A stretch of DNA of 36,108 bases from Sphingobacteriia bacterium (GCA_021286705.1 JAJTBW010000017.1:1-36108); one strand, 5' to 3'; positions 17,400 through 26,918 are shown, counted from the first letter of the stretch. Made by a program: numbers and translations. The notes: generated by a model from the sequence alone, not told the origin.

Positions 17400-18569
17400 T
17401 TACCGGATAGTCTTAAACCCTTCTCTAATCATATAGTTAAGAGCCTCCGAAACCTGGTGAGTGGTTCCAGTACCATCTGCTTTCTGGAATATCCCTTGCT
17501 TTTTATAGTAGTTTTTGACAAGGCTGGTTCTATTTTCGTACTCTTCTAATCGATTAACGATTAGTTCAGGGTCTCTGTCGTAGGTACGGCTTCTATCCGT
17601 TTTACCCCTAGATGCCAATCGTTTAAAGCACTCGAGGGTTGGAACTTTTAATTCAATAACCATGTTAACTGAAGAGTTCAATCTCATAAGGAGACCATCA
17701 AGGATATATGCCTGAACGATGGTTCTTGGGAAGCCCTTAAAGATAAAACCCTTTGCGTTTGGGTGAAGTTGAATCTCTCGTTCAATCAGTTTAATAGCGA
17801 TCTCATCGGGAACGATTTCACCACGTTCCATGAATGGCATGACTTTATCTCCGATCTCCGTATTATTAGATATCTCCTTTCTAAGTAAAGACCCGGTACT
17901 GATATAAACCAAATTATGCCTTTTAGCCAGCTCTCTACCCTGAGTTCCTTTACCTGAACCCGGAGGGCCTAGAAGGACAACATTCATCCATTGCCTATCT
18001 AGAGTCTGGTCAATAGCTGAGGTCAGTCGTTCAAAGATATCATCGATTGAACCCATCCCGTTAATGGGGAAGTATTTGTCTCTTTCCTGATAGAACTCAG
18101 CTACCGGCTTTGTTTTATTCTCATATTCCTTAAGACGATACTCAATAACTTCAAGATTATCATCGGCTCTTCCTGAAGTTTTTGAACGTTCAAGCATACG
18201 TCTTACCAGTTCGTCATTTGGCACATCGAGCGCAAGCATACAAGAGAGTTGACTACCCATTCTAAGTAATAACCCTTCAAGAATGTAGGCTTGAACCACC
18301 GTACGGGGAAATCCATCAAACAGGATTCCATTTGAATCGTTATCGGTAGATATATGCTTTTCGATAAGTTGCACTATCATATCGTCGGAGACGAGCCCCC
18401 CTTTATCGATGATAGACTTTGCTTCCATGCCCAATTCGGTACCTTCTGCAATCTCTTGTCGCAAAAGATCACCAGTTGCTATATAAGAGAGGTTATACTT
18501 CTCAATAATCCTTTTAGACTGGGTGCCTTTACCTGCTCCCGGAGGTCCGAATAGTGCAATATTTAGCAT
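17400..18569 (-). CDS. adk: Tandem (two-domain) adenylate kinase
   Basis: Adenylate kinase makes 2 ADP from ATP and AMP. This protein is 389 aa, about twice the usual 190, and carries two complete-length kinase domains (about 1-190 and 194-389). Domain 1 has an intact P-loop (GPPGAGKGTQ), ATGDLLRQE, FDGFPRT and GRADDN, so it should be active. Domain 2 keeps the P-loop (GPPGSGKGTQ) and the PRT Arg, but has STGSLLRKE for the usual TGD and FKGFPRT for DGFPRT, and lacks the GR-DDN pattern. Two acidic positions linked with Mg-nucleotide binding are therefore replaced. Domain 2 may be regulatory, structural or of changed specificity. It follows hpt by 18 bp and shares its transcript. Confidence 0.93.
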   Translation of the reverse strand: MLNIALFGPPGAGKGTQSKRIIEKYNLSYIATGDLLRQEIAEGTELGMEAKSIIDKGGLVSDDMIVQLIEKHISTDNDSNGILFDGFPRTVVQAYILEGLLLRMGSQLSCMLALDVPNDELVRRMLERSKTSGRADDNLEVIEYRLKEYENKTKPVAEFYQERDKYFPINGMGSIDDIFERLTSAIDQTLDRQWMNVVLLGPPGSGKGTQGRELAKRHNLVYISTGSLLRKEISNNTEIGDKVMPFMERGEIVPDEIAIKLIEREIQLHPNAKGFIFKGFPRTIVQAYILDGLLMRLNSSVNMVIELKVPTLECFKRLASRGKTDRSRTYDRDPELIVNRLEEYENRTSLVKNYYKKQGIFQKADGTGTTHQVSEALNYMIREGFKTIR

Positions 18570-18587
18570 AGTTGGGGTATGATTGAT

Positions 18588-19121
18588 TTAGACTATTTTA
18601 TAAATATCTGGTAGGTTTCTTCCTAATTCATCATAATCGAGACCATAACCTACAATAAAATCATTTGGAATGCTTCGTCCGATATAGTCAACTTTAAAAT
18701 CTTTATGGAAAGCCTCCGGTTTAAAGAGAAGAGTGGCGAGGCGAACATCTGACCAACCTTGTTCTTTAAGTTTCTTGAGGAACATCTCCATTGTATTCCC
18801 TGTATCAACAATATCTTCTATAATAACCAACGGACGATCACAAGGTTCGATATCCAATGAAATTTTTTCTTTAACATCATGTGTAGTAGAGGTGCCGAGA
18901 TAAGATGATAGGCGAACGAAAGCCACCTCTGCCGGAAGATTAATTTTTTTCATCAGATCTGAAGCAAACATAAAAGCTCCTTTCAGTACGACAACAAACA
19001 GAGGACTTTTACCCTTTAAATCCTCATCAATTTTAGCCGCCATGGCAGCAATATCACTTAAAATCTGATCATGTGTCAAGTAAAGTGAAAACTCTTTATC
19101 GTGCAGTTGAACGTTATTCAT
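18588..19121 (-). CDS. hpt: Hypoxanthine phosphoribosyltransferase
   Basis: Purine salvage enzyme that joins hypoxanthine (and usually guanine) to PRPP to give IMP or GMP. The 177-aa length is normal. The PRPP-binding motif is VIIEDIVDTGNTM, and FVVVLKGAFMFASDLM and VDYIGRSIPNDFIVGYGLDYDELGRNLPDI are typical of the family. It is the first gene of the hpt-adk unit, with purE starting on the opposite strand 134 bp away, so three purine genes cluster here. Confidence 0.95.
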   Translation of the reverse strand: MNNVQLHDKEFSLYLTHDQILSDIAAMAAKIDEDLKGKSPLFVVVLKGAFMFASDLMKKINLPAEVAFVRLSSYLGTSTTHDVKEKISLDIEPCDRPLVIIEDIVDTGNTMEMFLKKLKEQGWSDVRLATLLFKPEAFHKDFKVDYIGRSIPNDFIVGYGLDYDELGRNLPDIYKIV

Positions 19122-19166
19122 AACTCAAAATTTACTAGAGATAACAAGATCTACCCTATTTTTGTG

Positions 19167-19198
19167 CAAACGTACACAAAATTGAACCACTGGCCAAG
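19167..19198 (-). promoter_or_regulatory. Promoter of hpt-adk
   Basis: On the minus strand TACGTTTG (complement of 19167-19174) fits TAnnTTTG, with CTTG (complement of 19195-19198) 20 bp upstream as a near-consensus -33 element. The transcript would start about 40 nt before the hpt ATG. Confidence 0.65.
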
Positions 19199-19215
19199 AA
19201 CAAACCAGTTAACAG

Positions 19216-19250
19216 TTTGTTTTTCATCAATTAACTCTAAACAATCTTTG
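19216..19250 (+). promoter_or_regulatory. Possible leaderless promoter of purE
   Basis: TTTG at 19216-19219 and AATCTTTG (one base off TAnnTTTG) at 19243-19250, spacing 23 bp. The last base of the -7 element is only 6 bp from the ATG at 19256, so transcription would begin at or next to the start codon. Confidence 0.45.
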
Positions 19251-19255
19251 ACGTT

Positions 19256-19771
19256 ATGACGCCATTAGTGAGTATTATTATGGGAAGCACCTCTGATTAT
19301 CCTGTCATGGAGGGGGCAGCCAAGTTTCTGAATGAGATGGGGATACCCTTTGAAATTAATGCACTTTCAGCTCATCGTACCCCCGAGCTAGTAGAGCGTT
19401 TTGCAACGGGTGCTGCCGATAGAGGTATTAAAGTGATCATTGCTGCAGCCGGGATGGCGGCCCATCTTCCGGGTGTAATTGCTGCAATGACTCCTATCCC
19501 TGTAATCGGTGTGCCTATCAAAGCTTCTCTCGATGGGTTAGACGCCATGCTAAGTATCATTCAGATGCCCCCGGGCATCCCTGTTGCTGCTGTCGCTATT
19601 AATGGATCATTGAATGCAGCAATCCTTTCTGCTCAGATGATCGCTACCGGTGATCCTGAATTAATGAAGCGCCTCATTAGTTATAAAAATGATCTTAAGA
19701 AAAAGATTCAAAGTGCTAATGAAGAGCTTACTCAGTATGAATTCAAATATAGAGTAAAATCTGAGTTCTAG
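19256..19771 (+). CDS. purE: N5-carboxyaminoimidazole ribonucleotide mutase PurE
   Basis: Converts N5-CAIR to CAIR in de novo purine synthesis. The 171-aa protein has the PurE pattern IIMGSTSDYPVM, ALSAHRTPE, IIAAAGMAAHLPGVIAA, PIPVIGVPI and LSIIQMPPGIPVAAVAING. The His of SAHR and the Ser/Asp of GSTSD are the active-site residues of the class I enzyme. A PurK partner is not in the window. It stands alone on the plus strand, divergent from hpt-adk. Confidence 0.96.
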   Translation: MTPLVSIIMGSTSDYPVMEGAAKFLNEMGIPFEINALSAHRTPELVERFATGAADRGIKVIIAAAGMAAHLPGVIAAMTPIPVIGVPIKASLDGLDAMLSIIQMPPGIPVAAVAINGSLNAAILSAQMIATGDPELMKRLISYKNDLKKKIQSANEELTQYEFKYRVKSEF

Positions 19772-19798
19772 ATTTTCTCTCTCTTTTGGTTTTTATTT

Positions 19799-22700
19799 TT
19801 ACTCCTGATTCGCTTCAGAATTTCCTTTTTGACGGTATTCTGTTGGTGAACAGGAGTAAACTTTATTAAATAGTTCATAAAAATGAGCTCTGCTGTTGAA
19901 CCCGGTTTGGTCAATGATTTCACTAACATTAAGTGTTGTCGTCTGTAACAACTTAACGGCCTTATTTAACCGCCTCTGGTTGATTAGCCCATGTGGGGTA
20001 ATATCAAGTAGCGTTTTTGTCTTTGTATAAAGCGCCGACTTACTGATTGCCAGATACTGACACAACTTCTCGGCTGAGAGACTCTGATCATCCAGATTCT
20101 CGTCAATAAAGGTAAGCAAGCTGGTAAAGAAGGGATCCTGTACCCCTGTAATAAGCTCTCTGTTATCCTCCATCGCGGTATAACGGGTTCTGATTTGCTG
20201 TCTGAGTTCTATTAATGTCTCAATACGAGCCCTCAGATGATCAGGATGGAATGGCTTTGGAATGTATGAATCAGCCCCCGCTTTAATACCAAGAATTCGA
20301 TCCTCAATCTCGGCCTTGGCGGTCAGCAAAATAAGCGGAAGATGACTCAACTCAAAATCCCCTCTAATTGTTTTAAAGAGTTCTATGCCATCCATTTCAG
20401 GCATCATTATATCTGAGATAACTAAATCAACCTTCTCGGTTTTGAGTAGAGCCATAGCTTCTAACCCGTTATTCGCAAACCTCAAATCATAATCTCCCTG
20501 AAGCAGGTCTCTCATCAAATCAAGTATCTCAGGGTCATCATCAACGACTAGTATATGTGATCTCTTCGTGGATCCATCTATACTATTCTCAGACTCCATC
20601 AAATCGTTCATCTCTACAAGATATTCGGGAGCCTCTTCAGATTTCGATAAAGTCGGACTTACCTCCGTACGCGTGAGATTTGTGAAGCTACAGATAAACG
20701 TAGTGCCTTCTCCAACAGTGCTTGAAACCTCAATTTGAGCCCCTAAAAGATTAACCAGACTTTTAGTAACAGCAAGACCTAATCCGCTACTTCTGTATGT
20801 TGGAGAACCTCCACGTCGACGCTCCGAACTTATTCCAAATGGTTCAAATATCTTTGGGAGCAAGGAGGATTCGATCCCCATACCAGTATCACTTACCGAG
20901 ACCTCTATACCTCCTATCATCTTTGTTGCCCGAATTACCACCTCACCATCTGTCCTATTATACTTTATTGCATTAGAGACCAGATTCATTACTATACGTT
21001 GAAACTTGTCAGCGTCGGTTATTATCTCATCGGGTGCTTCTGAATCATTAAATAGAATCTTAACCCCCTTTTCTTGAGCCGGTAATTCAAGGTCAGCTAT
21101 GACCTCGTTAATTAAAACAACTGGGTTGTATCTATCTGCAACCAAATGCTCTTTCCCCTTTTCAAGCTTCCTGAACTGAATGATTTCAAGAACAAGACGC
21201 TGGAGCTTGACTGTATTGTTATAGATCTTATGAAGCTTTGATCTAACAGGCGCACTGCGCTCATCCTCTAATAGAAGATGAATATGGGAAGTAATAAGTG
21301 TTAGTGGCGTTCTGAATTCATGGGCTATATTAGTAAAGAACTCTATCTTATAGCTCTGGAGTTCTTCCTCCTTTTTCAATTTAAACTCAAGCATTGCCGC
21401 CTCTTTTTTCCTGGCTTCTCTGCGACGATGCATTTTAAGAATTAACCACTGGATAAGGATAAGCAACGCGATATAAAGTATAATAGCCCACGAAGTCAGC
21501 CAAAAAGGAGGTGTAATTATTATCTCAACCTCTTTCTGAATCTCACTCCACCGACCATTCTCATCACTTACGCGTAGTTGCAAAACAAAACGACCCGGAG
21601 GAAGGTTAGAAAAAAGGATAGGCTGATCAGCCGCTCCCTCTTCCCAAGCAGAATTATAATTCAATAACCTATATCCTATCTTATACCTCTCCTTGCTCCA
21701 GTAAACAAGTGGGGTTATCTTGAAATTTAGTGCATTTTGATTATGCGAGAGATTCAACTGATTAGTAAAGTTCTCTACTAACCCCTCTCCCGTAATCTTA
21801 ATACTTTCATTATTACCATCTCTTACCAGTATTTGAATCAAAGCAATAGGTGGAAAAAAATCAGAGAATGTTAACCGATCAACATTAACTATATCGACAC
21901 CAAGTGTACCACCAACATACAGTCTATCGTTCTTCTCATCGAAAAATGCAGCCCCATCGCTATACTCATAATTGATGAATCCATCTGAAGGATTAAATCG
22001 TCTGGCAATTTGGAGATTCTTATCAACCATCATTAGCCCTTGATTCCCGGTAATCCATAGGTTCCCCTTTGTATCTGACTGAATAGTATTTATAGCACCA
22101 TTAGCCAGATTAACCGACTTAGGCATTGGCGATACACTGACCCTTCTGTCTGACAATGGTAAGACAGAGTAGATTCCGCCACTGGTTCCTACCCAAATTC
22201 GCTCGCGAGGGCCTTTATAGAGAGCTAAAACATCATCATTTAAAACCTCATTCTTATTAGTAAGAACGTTTACCTGATTCATTACACGCTTTGTAATGGT
22301 GTTGTATCGATACACCCCCAAACCACGAGTACCAATCCAAATCACCCCGGGACGTTCTTCAGTAAGTGCATAAACAATTTGTCTCTGCTTATTCTTAACG
22401 GTTTGATCTAAAACCAGCTGTTCATAGCTAATTGGATATCGATACGAACCATTACCAAATTCAAGTAAGATTACACCATGACCACTTGTCCCTAAAAAAA
22501 TCCTCTCCTCACTATCCTCCAAAATTCGATATACAGAACCAAAATCAACTGACGCTTCTGTCTGAAAATCATATGGAAAACACTTTACACTATTGTAGTC
22601 TTCACTAACTATATCTACGCCACTCCCATCAGTACCAACCCAAATATTACCATCCTTGCGTTGATAAAGACTTAAAACAGAGTTATTAGATAGTCCATTA

Positions 22701-23845
22701 GCTAAAGTAATTGAACGTTTATACTTATTCGATGCGGTAAAAATATCAATGCCTCCACCCTTTGTTCCAACCAAAACATCTCCATTTCGGGCAACAAGAA
22801 TGGTTCTTACAATCGGATAGGTTAGTTGATCAGCGGTAATCTTTGAGATAGGGAAAGGTGCTAACCTTAAATTAAAAAGCCCCCTGCCGTCAGTACCAAT
22901 CCATAACAGATCGGGCTTACTCTCGTAGATTGATAATATTCTGGTAGAGATTCGACTGGCAAGTATAAATCCGGGATGTAGAATCTTTTTAGTTTGGAGG
23001 TTTAGCTTCCATAGTAACCCCTTCTCGGTTCCAAGCCAAACCAAGCCATCCTTATCAGAAGAACCAAACGTTGAGATAGCGTCATTTTCAAGCCTTAAAC
23101 TCTCCATCTCACCTGTATTGGCATTAACTAAAGTAGCCAAGACATCCCGATGGGTCATCGTTAAATAACTTACACCATTAACTTTATAACCTTTTAACGA
23201 GGTAATAATACTGCTATTAGGCATCACCGCTACCTTACTTAACTGGCCTTTTGACAATAGTGTGATAGCCCCTTTCTGCGAAATCATATATAGATTATCT
23301 TCCACTAAACAGATTAATCTGATATCTTTTAACCGCTCTTTCGCATTTCCACTATATCGAAGAGGCTCAAATGTCTTACTCGTTGAATTGTATTTATAGA
23401 GGCCTTTACCAAAAACACTTACCCATATTCCTGACTTGCCTGCAGCTAAATCAATGTCATTTTCATAATTCGTCTGATCAGACTCGTTAGCAAAGTATGA
23501 TGTAAAAGCACCCGTTTTGCTATTATAGCTTGAAATGCCTCTATTCGTTAACAGCCACATCTCACCATCTTCCAGAGTGTAGATCTTTCTTACGACATGA
23601 TTATTAATAGAGTTGGAGGCAGCTCCGGGCATAAAAGAGACAAAGTTGCTACCATCATATCTATTTAAACCATTCCATGTTCCAAACCACATAAACCCCT
23701 CATTGTCGCAAGCAATTGAGTTTACTGCCCCATTTGAGAGCCCCTCTTTTCTGGTTATAGTATGCAGATCTGCTTCACGATATTCTTGAGAATAACCCGA
23801 AAAGAATAGAATAATTAGAATTATATATATCAGTAATTTCCTCAT
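19799..23845 (-). CDS. Hybrid two-component system regulator (HTCS)
   Basis: One-polypeptide sensor and regulator of 1348 aa. Order: signal peptide (LLIYIILIILFFSGYSQ), about 14 propeller-type repeats in the periplasm (GFMWFGTWNGLNRYDG, GLVWLGTEKGLLWKL, NIWVGTDGSGVDI and others), a Y_Y_Y domain (YKIGYRLLNYNSAWEEG...LPPGRFVLQLRVSDENGRWS), a membrane segment near 783-804, HisKA with His about 842 (FFTNIAHEFRTPLTLI), HATPase, receiver (ILVVDDDPEILDL, phospho-acceptor Asp in VISDIMMPEMDG about 1143), and an AraC-type DNA-binding domain. Such proteins usually sense oligosaccharides and switch on a polysaccharide locus; here no SusC/SusD genes are near. ATG at 23845 is preferred over the TTG at 23848. 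Confidence 0.95.
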   Translation of the reverse strand: MRKLLIYIILIILFFSGYSQEYREADLHTITRKEGLSNGAVNSIACDNEGFMWFGTWNGLNRYDGSNFVSFMPGAASNSINNHVVRKIYTLEDGEMWLLTNRGISSYNSKTGAFTSYFANESDQTNYENDIDLAAGKSGIWVSVFGKGLYKYNSTSKTFEPLRYSGNAKERLKDIRLICLVEDNLYMISQKGAITLLSKGQLSKVAVMPNSSIITSLKGYKVNGVSYLTMTHRDVLATLVNANTGEMESLRLENDAISTFGSSDKDGLVWLGTEKGLLWKLNLQTKKILHPGFILASRISTRILSIYESKPDLLWIGTDGRGLFNLRLAPFPISKITADQLTYPIVRTILVARNGDVLVGTKGGGIDIFTASNKYKRSITLANGLSNNSVLSLYQRKDGNIWVGTDGSGVDIVSEDYNSVKCFPYDFQTEASVDFGSVYRILEDSEERIFLGTSGHGVILLEFGNGSYRYPISYEQLVLDQTVKNKQRQIVYALTEERPGVIWIGTRGLGVYRYNTITKRVMNQVNVLTNKNEVLNDDVLALYKGPRERIWVGTSGGIYSVLPLSDRRVSVSPMPKSVNLANGAINTIQSDTKGNLWITGNQGLMMVDKNLQIARRFNPSDGFINYEYSDGAAFFDEKNDRLYVGGTLGVDIVNVDRLTFSDFFPPIALIQILVRDGNNESIKITGEGLVENFTNQLNLSHNQNALNFKITPLVYWSKERYKIGYRLLNYNSAWEEGAADQPILFSNLPPGRFVLQLRVSDENGRWSEIQKEVEIIITPPFWLTSWAIILYIALLILIQWLILKMHRRREARKKEAAMLEFKLKKEEELQSYKIEFFTNIAHEFRTPLTLITSHIHLLLEDERSAPVRSKLHKIYNNTVKLQRLVLEIIQFRKLEKGKEHLVADRYNPVVLINEVIADLELPAQEKGVKILFNDSEAPDEIITDADKFQRIVMNLVSNAIKYNRTDGEVVIRATKMIGGIEVSVSDTGMGIESSLLPKIFEPFGISSERRRGGSPTYRSSGLGLAVTKSLVNLLGAQIEVSSTVGEGTTFICSFTNLTRTEVSPTLSKSEEAPEYLVEMNDLMESENSIDGSTKRSHILVVDDDPEILDLMRDLLQGDYDLRFANNGLEAMALLKTEKVDLVISDIMMPEMDGIELFKTIRGDFELSHLPLILLTAKAEIEDRILGIKAGADSYIPKPFHPDHLRARIETLIELRQQIRTRYTAMEDNRELITGVQDPFFTSLLTFIDENLDDQSLSAEKLCQYLAISKSALYTKTKTLLDITPHGLINQRRLNKAVKLLQTTTLNVSEIIDQTGFNSRAHFYELFNKVYSCSPTEYRQKGNSEANQE

Positions 23846-24481
23846 CAACTACATGTGATATTGCTTCCAGCTGGTAACAAGTAACCTTTTACAATATTCC
23901 CCGGATGCTCCTGGCTTCAGACTGGCAAGATGTTAAAAGATTAAGCTTTGTGTCAAAGTTAATAAAAGTGTACTTCTTCACTGGTTTTAATTACTATTCA
24001 TCACCAGACGCTATACTTTAATAAGCATCACTACTCTACCAGCTCTAAAACCCAGCCACTTTACTACAAATACAAGACCACTTTAATTAATCAGGCCTAT
24101 AGCATCTTAATCATGACTTTCCAATGAGCTTACTCATCAATTTCCGATGACAAAATAAATTTGTGATACGGATTAGAAGAAAGATTGATTTTCAGCACAA
24201 GAGTGAACCCAAAGCACTTGTCAAGAGATATTTGATTAGACCCTGAAAATCTCTTATCTGTGACAAAAATCCAATCTAAACTCACCTTTGAGGCTGCTTA
24301 TTCAAAAAGCAACTGCTATCTTTGTTGTACTGTCATTGAGAATTACATATCACAAACAGATCATTTATTCCATTGCCTCACCCTAGGGGCTCGGAATTAA
24401 TTTAATTCACATTTACTCAAATCAACGCTTCTTCACATTCACGAAATGAACTGAAGAGGTTGATTTAAACTAAACCTATTT
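23846..24481. other. Divergent control region, no gene
   Basis: About 635 bp between the HTCS and the secreted beta-helix protein, which are transcribed away from each other. A minus-strand -7 element TAACTTTG (complement of 23954-23961) fits the HTCS promoter, about 105 bp before its start codon. A plus-strand -7 element TATCTTTG (24317-24324) fits the downstream gene, about 157 bp before its ATG. I see no credible ORF and no tRNA. The length leaves room for regulator sites or a small RNA, but none is recognised. Confidence 0.5.
24317..24324 (+). promoter_or_regulatory. -7 element upstream of beta-helix protein gene
   Basis: TATCTTTG matches TAnnTTTG. The nearest TTTG is at 24287-24290, a spacing of 26 bp that is longer than usual, so the -33 match is weak. 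Confidence 0.45.
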
Positions 24482-26686
24482 ATGAAAAGAAAATCTATCC
24501 TCTTTCTTGTATTGTTACTTGCCTCTTTGGGTATCAAAGCTCAATATACTACTCCTGGAACCGCTGTAAGCTGGACACTTGACTCTTTGGTGTCGCACTC
24601 TTCAGGTGCCGTCATTAAAGTTGGTACCCATTACGAAGTAACAGCTGGTTTATTCATCTCTGCTTCAGATACTATCAAGATTCTAACAGATGAAACGATC
24701 AAATTTCATGATGGTTCTGGAATTGAATCATCCGGAAGCTTAGTTATTAATCCACCTACTCTTGTAACACTTACCGCATTAGACTCACTCTCCACTGCCA
24801 CTAAGTGGCGTGGGATGAGACTTGATGAAACGTCATACACAGTAATAAAAAAGGCTCGCATAGAGTTTGGAGGTGGCGTAAAGAAGTTAACTACCGGTTA
24901 CCTTGATATCAATAACTCAACCTTTAGGAAGAACTTCTACAAATCGGGGAGTACCGGGTCTTATGCCTCAGGAGGGGTAATCGACTTCTCTGGTAAAGTA
25001 ACCGTACTGCATTCTCGATTCACGGAAAATCAAAGAGCTGCAATATCATCTGGTGCAAATATTTACTCAAGTGCAAACTTTAAATATAACTATCTTTTCG
25101 ATAACACCTCTGAGAATAGCAACAGACCGCAGATAAACCTAGGTCCAACAGGAGCAACTGATACCACCTTTATCGTTGGTAATACGGTAATCGGAAATGG
25201 TAAAGTAATGGTTGGTGGCATCGCTGTATCAGCCTTATTAGCTGCCGAGACTTATACGGTAATAGATTCAAATATTGTTCGTAACAATAGATATGGAATT
25301 GGCTTAACCGGTTCAAAAATTACCTCGTTCATAAGACATAATGTCATAGAAAATAACAACATTCAAAACAACCCGGACATTGGAGGTAGTGGAATAAACC
25401 TTACAAGCTCCTCCTCTGGTTCATGGCAAAAAAGTACTATCACTGGCAATACCATCACTGGTAATCTCTGGGGTATAACCATTGTCGGTTATCCTACCGT
25501 CAACATGGGCGATACTTCATCTGCCAATTTTAACCCGGGTATGAATGTCTTCTCGAATAATGGGAACAATGGTATCACTTACGACCTTTATAACAATGGA
25601 TCGCAAACTCAATATGCAATGGGTAACTGTTGGGATGTTGCAACTCAAGACTCAACAAGCATCGAAGCTGTAGTAACTCATTCTGTTGATAATGCTAACT
25701 ACGGTAGAGTTTATTTTACACCTGCCGGTAGTTGCGGAACCCCACTACCAATCGAATTTACCGTAACAACACTAGGTGGAGCACCTATAGAAAATGCTTC
25801 TGTAACTATCGGAACGGAAACTCTCACAACCAATGTCGACGGGAAAGTGTCATTTGCACTTGAAAATGGTCAGTATAGCTATTCTGTTGAGAAGTCTGAT
25901 TTCATCCCACAGTCAGGCAATTTCATTGTCTTTAGTGCTCCAAAAAGCATTACAGTAAAACTAGCCGAAGTCTCTCCTACCCTTTATCCTCTCACATTTA
26001 TTGTTGCCAATGAAAATGGCGACCTGATAGAAGGTGCCGAAATAACTATCGAAGGCCAAACTGGCTCGTTAATCACCTTTACAAATGGTCAGGCAACTAC
26101 TCAGATCTCATCTGGATCACACAACTATTCAGTAATAAAATCAGGATATATAACCTATAACAGTACTGTCCAGATTGCTCAAACAGCCCAGACCGTAGAG
26201 GTTACCCTCGTTCAGGATATTGAAACCTATTTAGTAACCTTCAAGGTATCTGCCTTTGGTTCTCTAAGTGCTTCAGCCTCTATCGTCATTAACAATGAGA
26301 CATTAACCACTGATATTAATGGAGAGGCCTCTATTGAGTTACAAGATGGAACATATCCGTATAGCGTTTCTGCACCTGGTACTCAGATCATCAGCGGAGA
26401 TGCCATTGTAAATGGAGAAGATCAAACTATAATCATTGACCTCTCTGTTGGTATTAACGATGATCTTTATACTGATATAAAAATCTACCCTGTTCCTGTA
26501 AGTAATGTTTTGAATATTAATAAAGAAGGCTTTATAGCTCAAATCTTTGATATGACAGGTAAAATGGTCTTTAACAGCCAATCACCAACAACTCAGATCA
26601 ATATGCAAGCTCTTCCTAACGGACGTTATATCCTGAGACTAATCGGTGAAAAGATTGTTATTACTAAAAATATCAATAAGATATAA
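24482..26686 (+). CDS. Secreted beta-helix protein with T9SS sorting domain
   Basis: Large exported protein of 734 aa with unknown role. Signal peptide (ILFLVLLLASLGIKAQ); a region at about 100-400 rich in N-x-I/V-x-x-N steps (YLDINNSTFRKN, NIVRNNRYGIGLTGSKI, NTITGNLWGITIVG) that reads as a right-handed parallel beta-helix; then three tandem modules of about 80 aa starting near 422, 502 and 581 (PIEFTVTTLGGAPIENASVTI, PLTFIVANENGDLIEGAEITI, LVTFKVSAFGSLSASASIVI) that resemble carboxypeptidase-regulatory-like domains; and a T9SS C-terminal domain from about 660 (IKIYPVPVSNVLNI...LPNGRYILRLIGEKIVITKNI). Beta-helix folds are common in polysaccharide lyases and surface-binding proteins, but no catalytic motif is clear. 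It is divergent from the HTCS. Confidence 0.85.
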   Translation: MKRKSILFLVLLLASLGIKAQYTTPGTAVSWTLDSLVSHSSGAVIKVGTHYEVTAGLFISASDTIKILTDETIKFHDGSGIESSGSLVINPPTLVTLTALDSLSTATKWRGMRLDETSYTVIKKARIEFGGGVKKLTTGYLDINNSTFRKNFYKSGSTGSYASGGVIDFSGKVTVLHSRFTENQRAAISSGANIYSSANFKYNYLFDNTSENSNRPQINLGPTGATDTTFIVGNTVIGNGKVMVGGIAVSALLAAETYTVIDSNIVRNNRYGIGLTGSKITSFIRHNVIENNNIQNNPDIGGSGINLTSSSSGSWQKSTITGNTITGNLWGITIVGYPTVNMGDTSSANFNPGMNVFSNNGNNGITYDLYNNGSQTQYAMGNCWDVATQDSTSIEAVVTHSVDNANYGRVYFTPAGSCGTPLPIEFTVTTLGGAPIENASVTIGTETLTTNVDGKVSFALENGQYSYSVEKSDFIPQSGNFIVFSAPKSITVKLAEVSPTLYPLTFIVANENGDLIEGAEITIEGQTGSLITFTNGQATTQISSGSHNYSVIKSGYITYNSTVQIAQTAQTVEVTLVQDIETYLVTFKVSAFGSLSASASIVINNETLTTDINGEASIELQDGTYPYSVSAPGTQIISGDAIVNGEDQTIIIDLSVGINDDLYTDIKIYPVPVSNVLNINKEGFIAQIFDMTGKMVFNSQSPTTQINMQALPNGRYILRLIGEKIVITKNINKI

Positions 26687-26713
26687 TTGACCCTTTTACA
26701 ATGACGGTTCATG

Positions 26714-26751
26714 GAGGAGCTGTAGATGACACTACAGCTCCTCTTTTTTTT
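26714..26751 (+). terminator. Rho-independent terminator
   Basis: Perfect 12-bp stem GAGGAGCTGTAG / CTACAGCTCCTC (26714-26725 with 26732-26743), 6-nt loop, followed by eight T. It ends the beta-helix protein transcript. Confidence 0.95.
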
Positions 26752-26864
26752 ATGTTTAATGTTTCTAACTCCCTATAACTATATTATTTCAGACCTAATA
26801 CTTTCTACCTTGTTCCGTCCGATAGTATTTCTGAAACAAAATTTTAATACTCTTTTTAAGCTCT

Positions 26865-26898
26865 TTTGTGGCGGTTTAAAGTCCTGTTCTTACCTTTA
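26865..26898 (+). promoter_or_regulatory. Promoter of the GNAT gene
   Basis: TTTG at 26865-26868 and TACCTTTA (one base off TAnnTTTG) at 26891-26898, 22 bp apart. The leader to the ATG at 26919 would be about 16 nt. Confidence 0.55.
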
Positions 26899-26918
26899 TA
26901 CCAATCGATTTAAACCAA

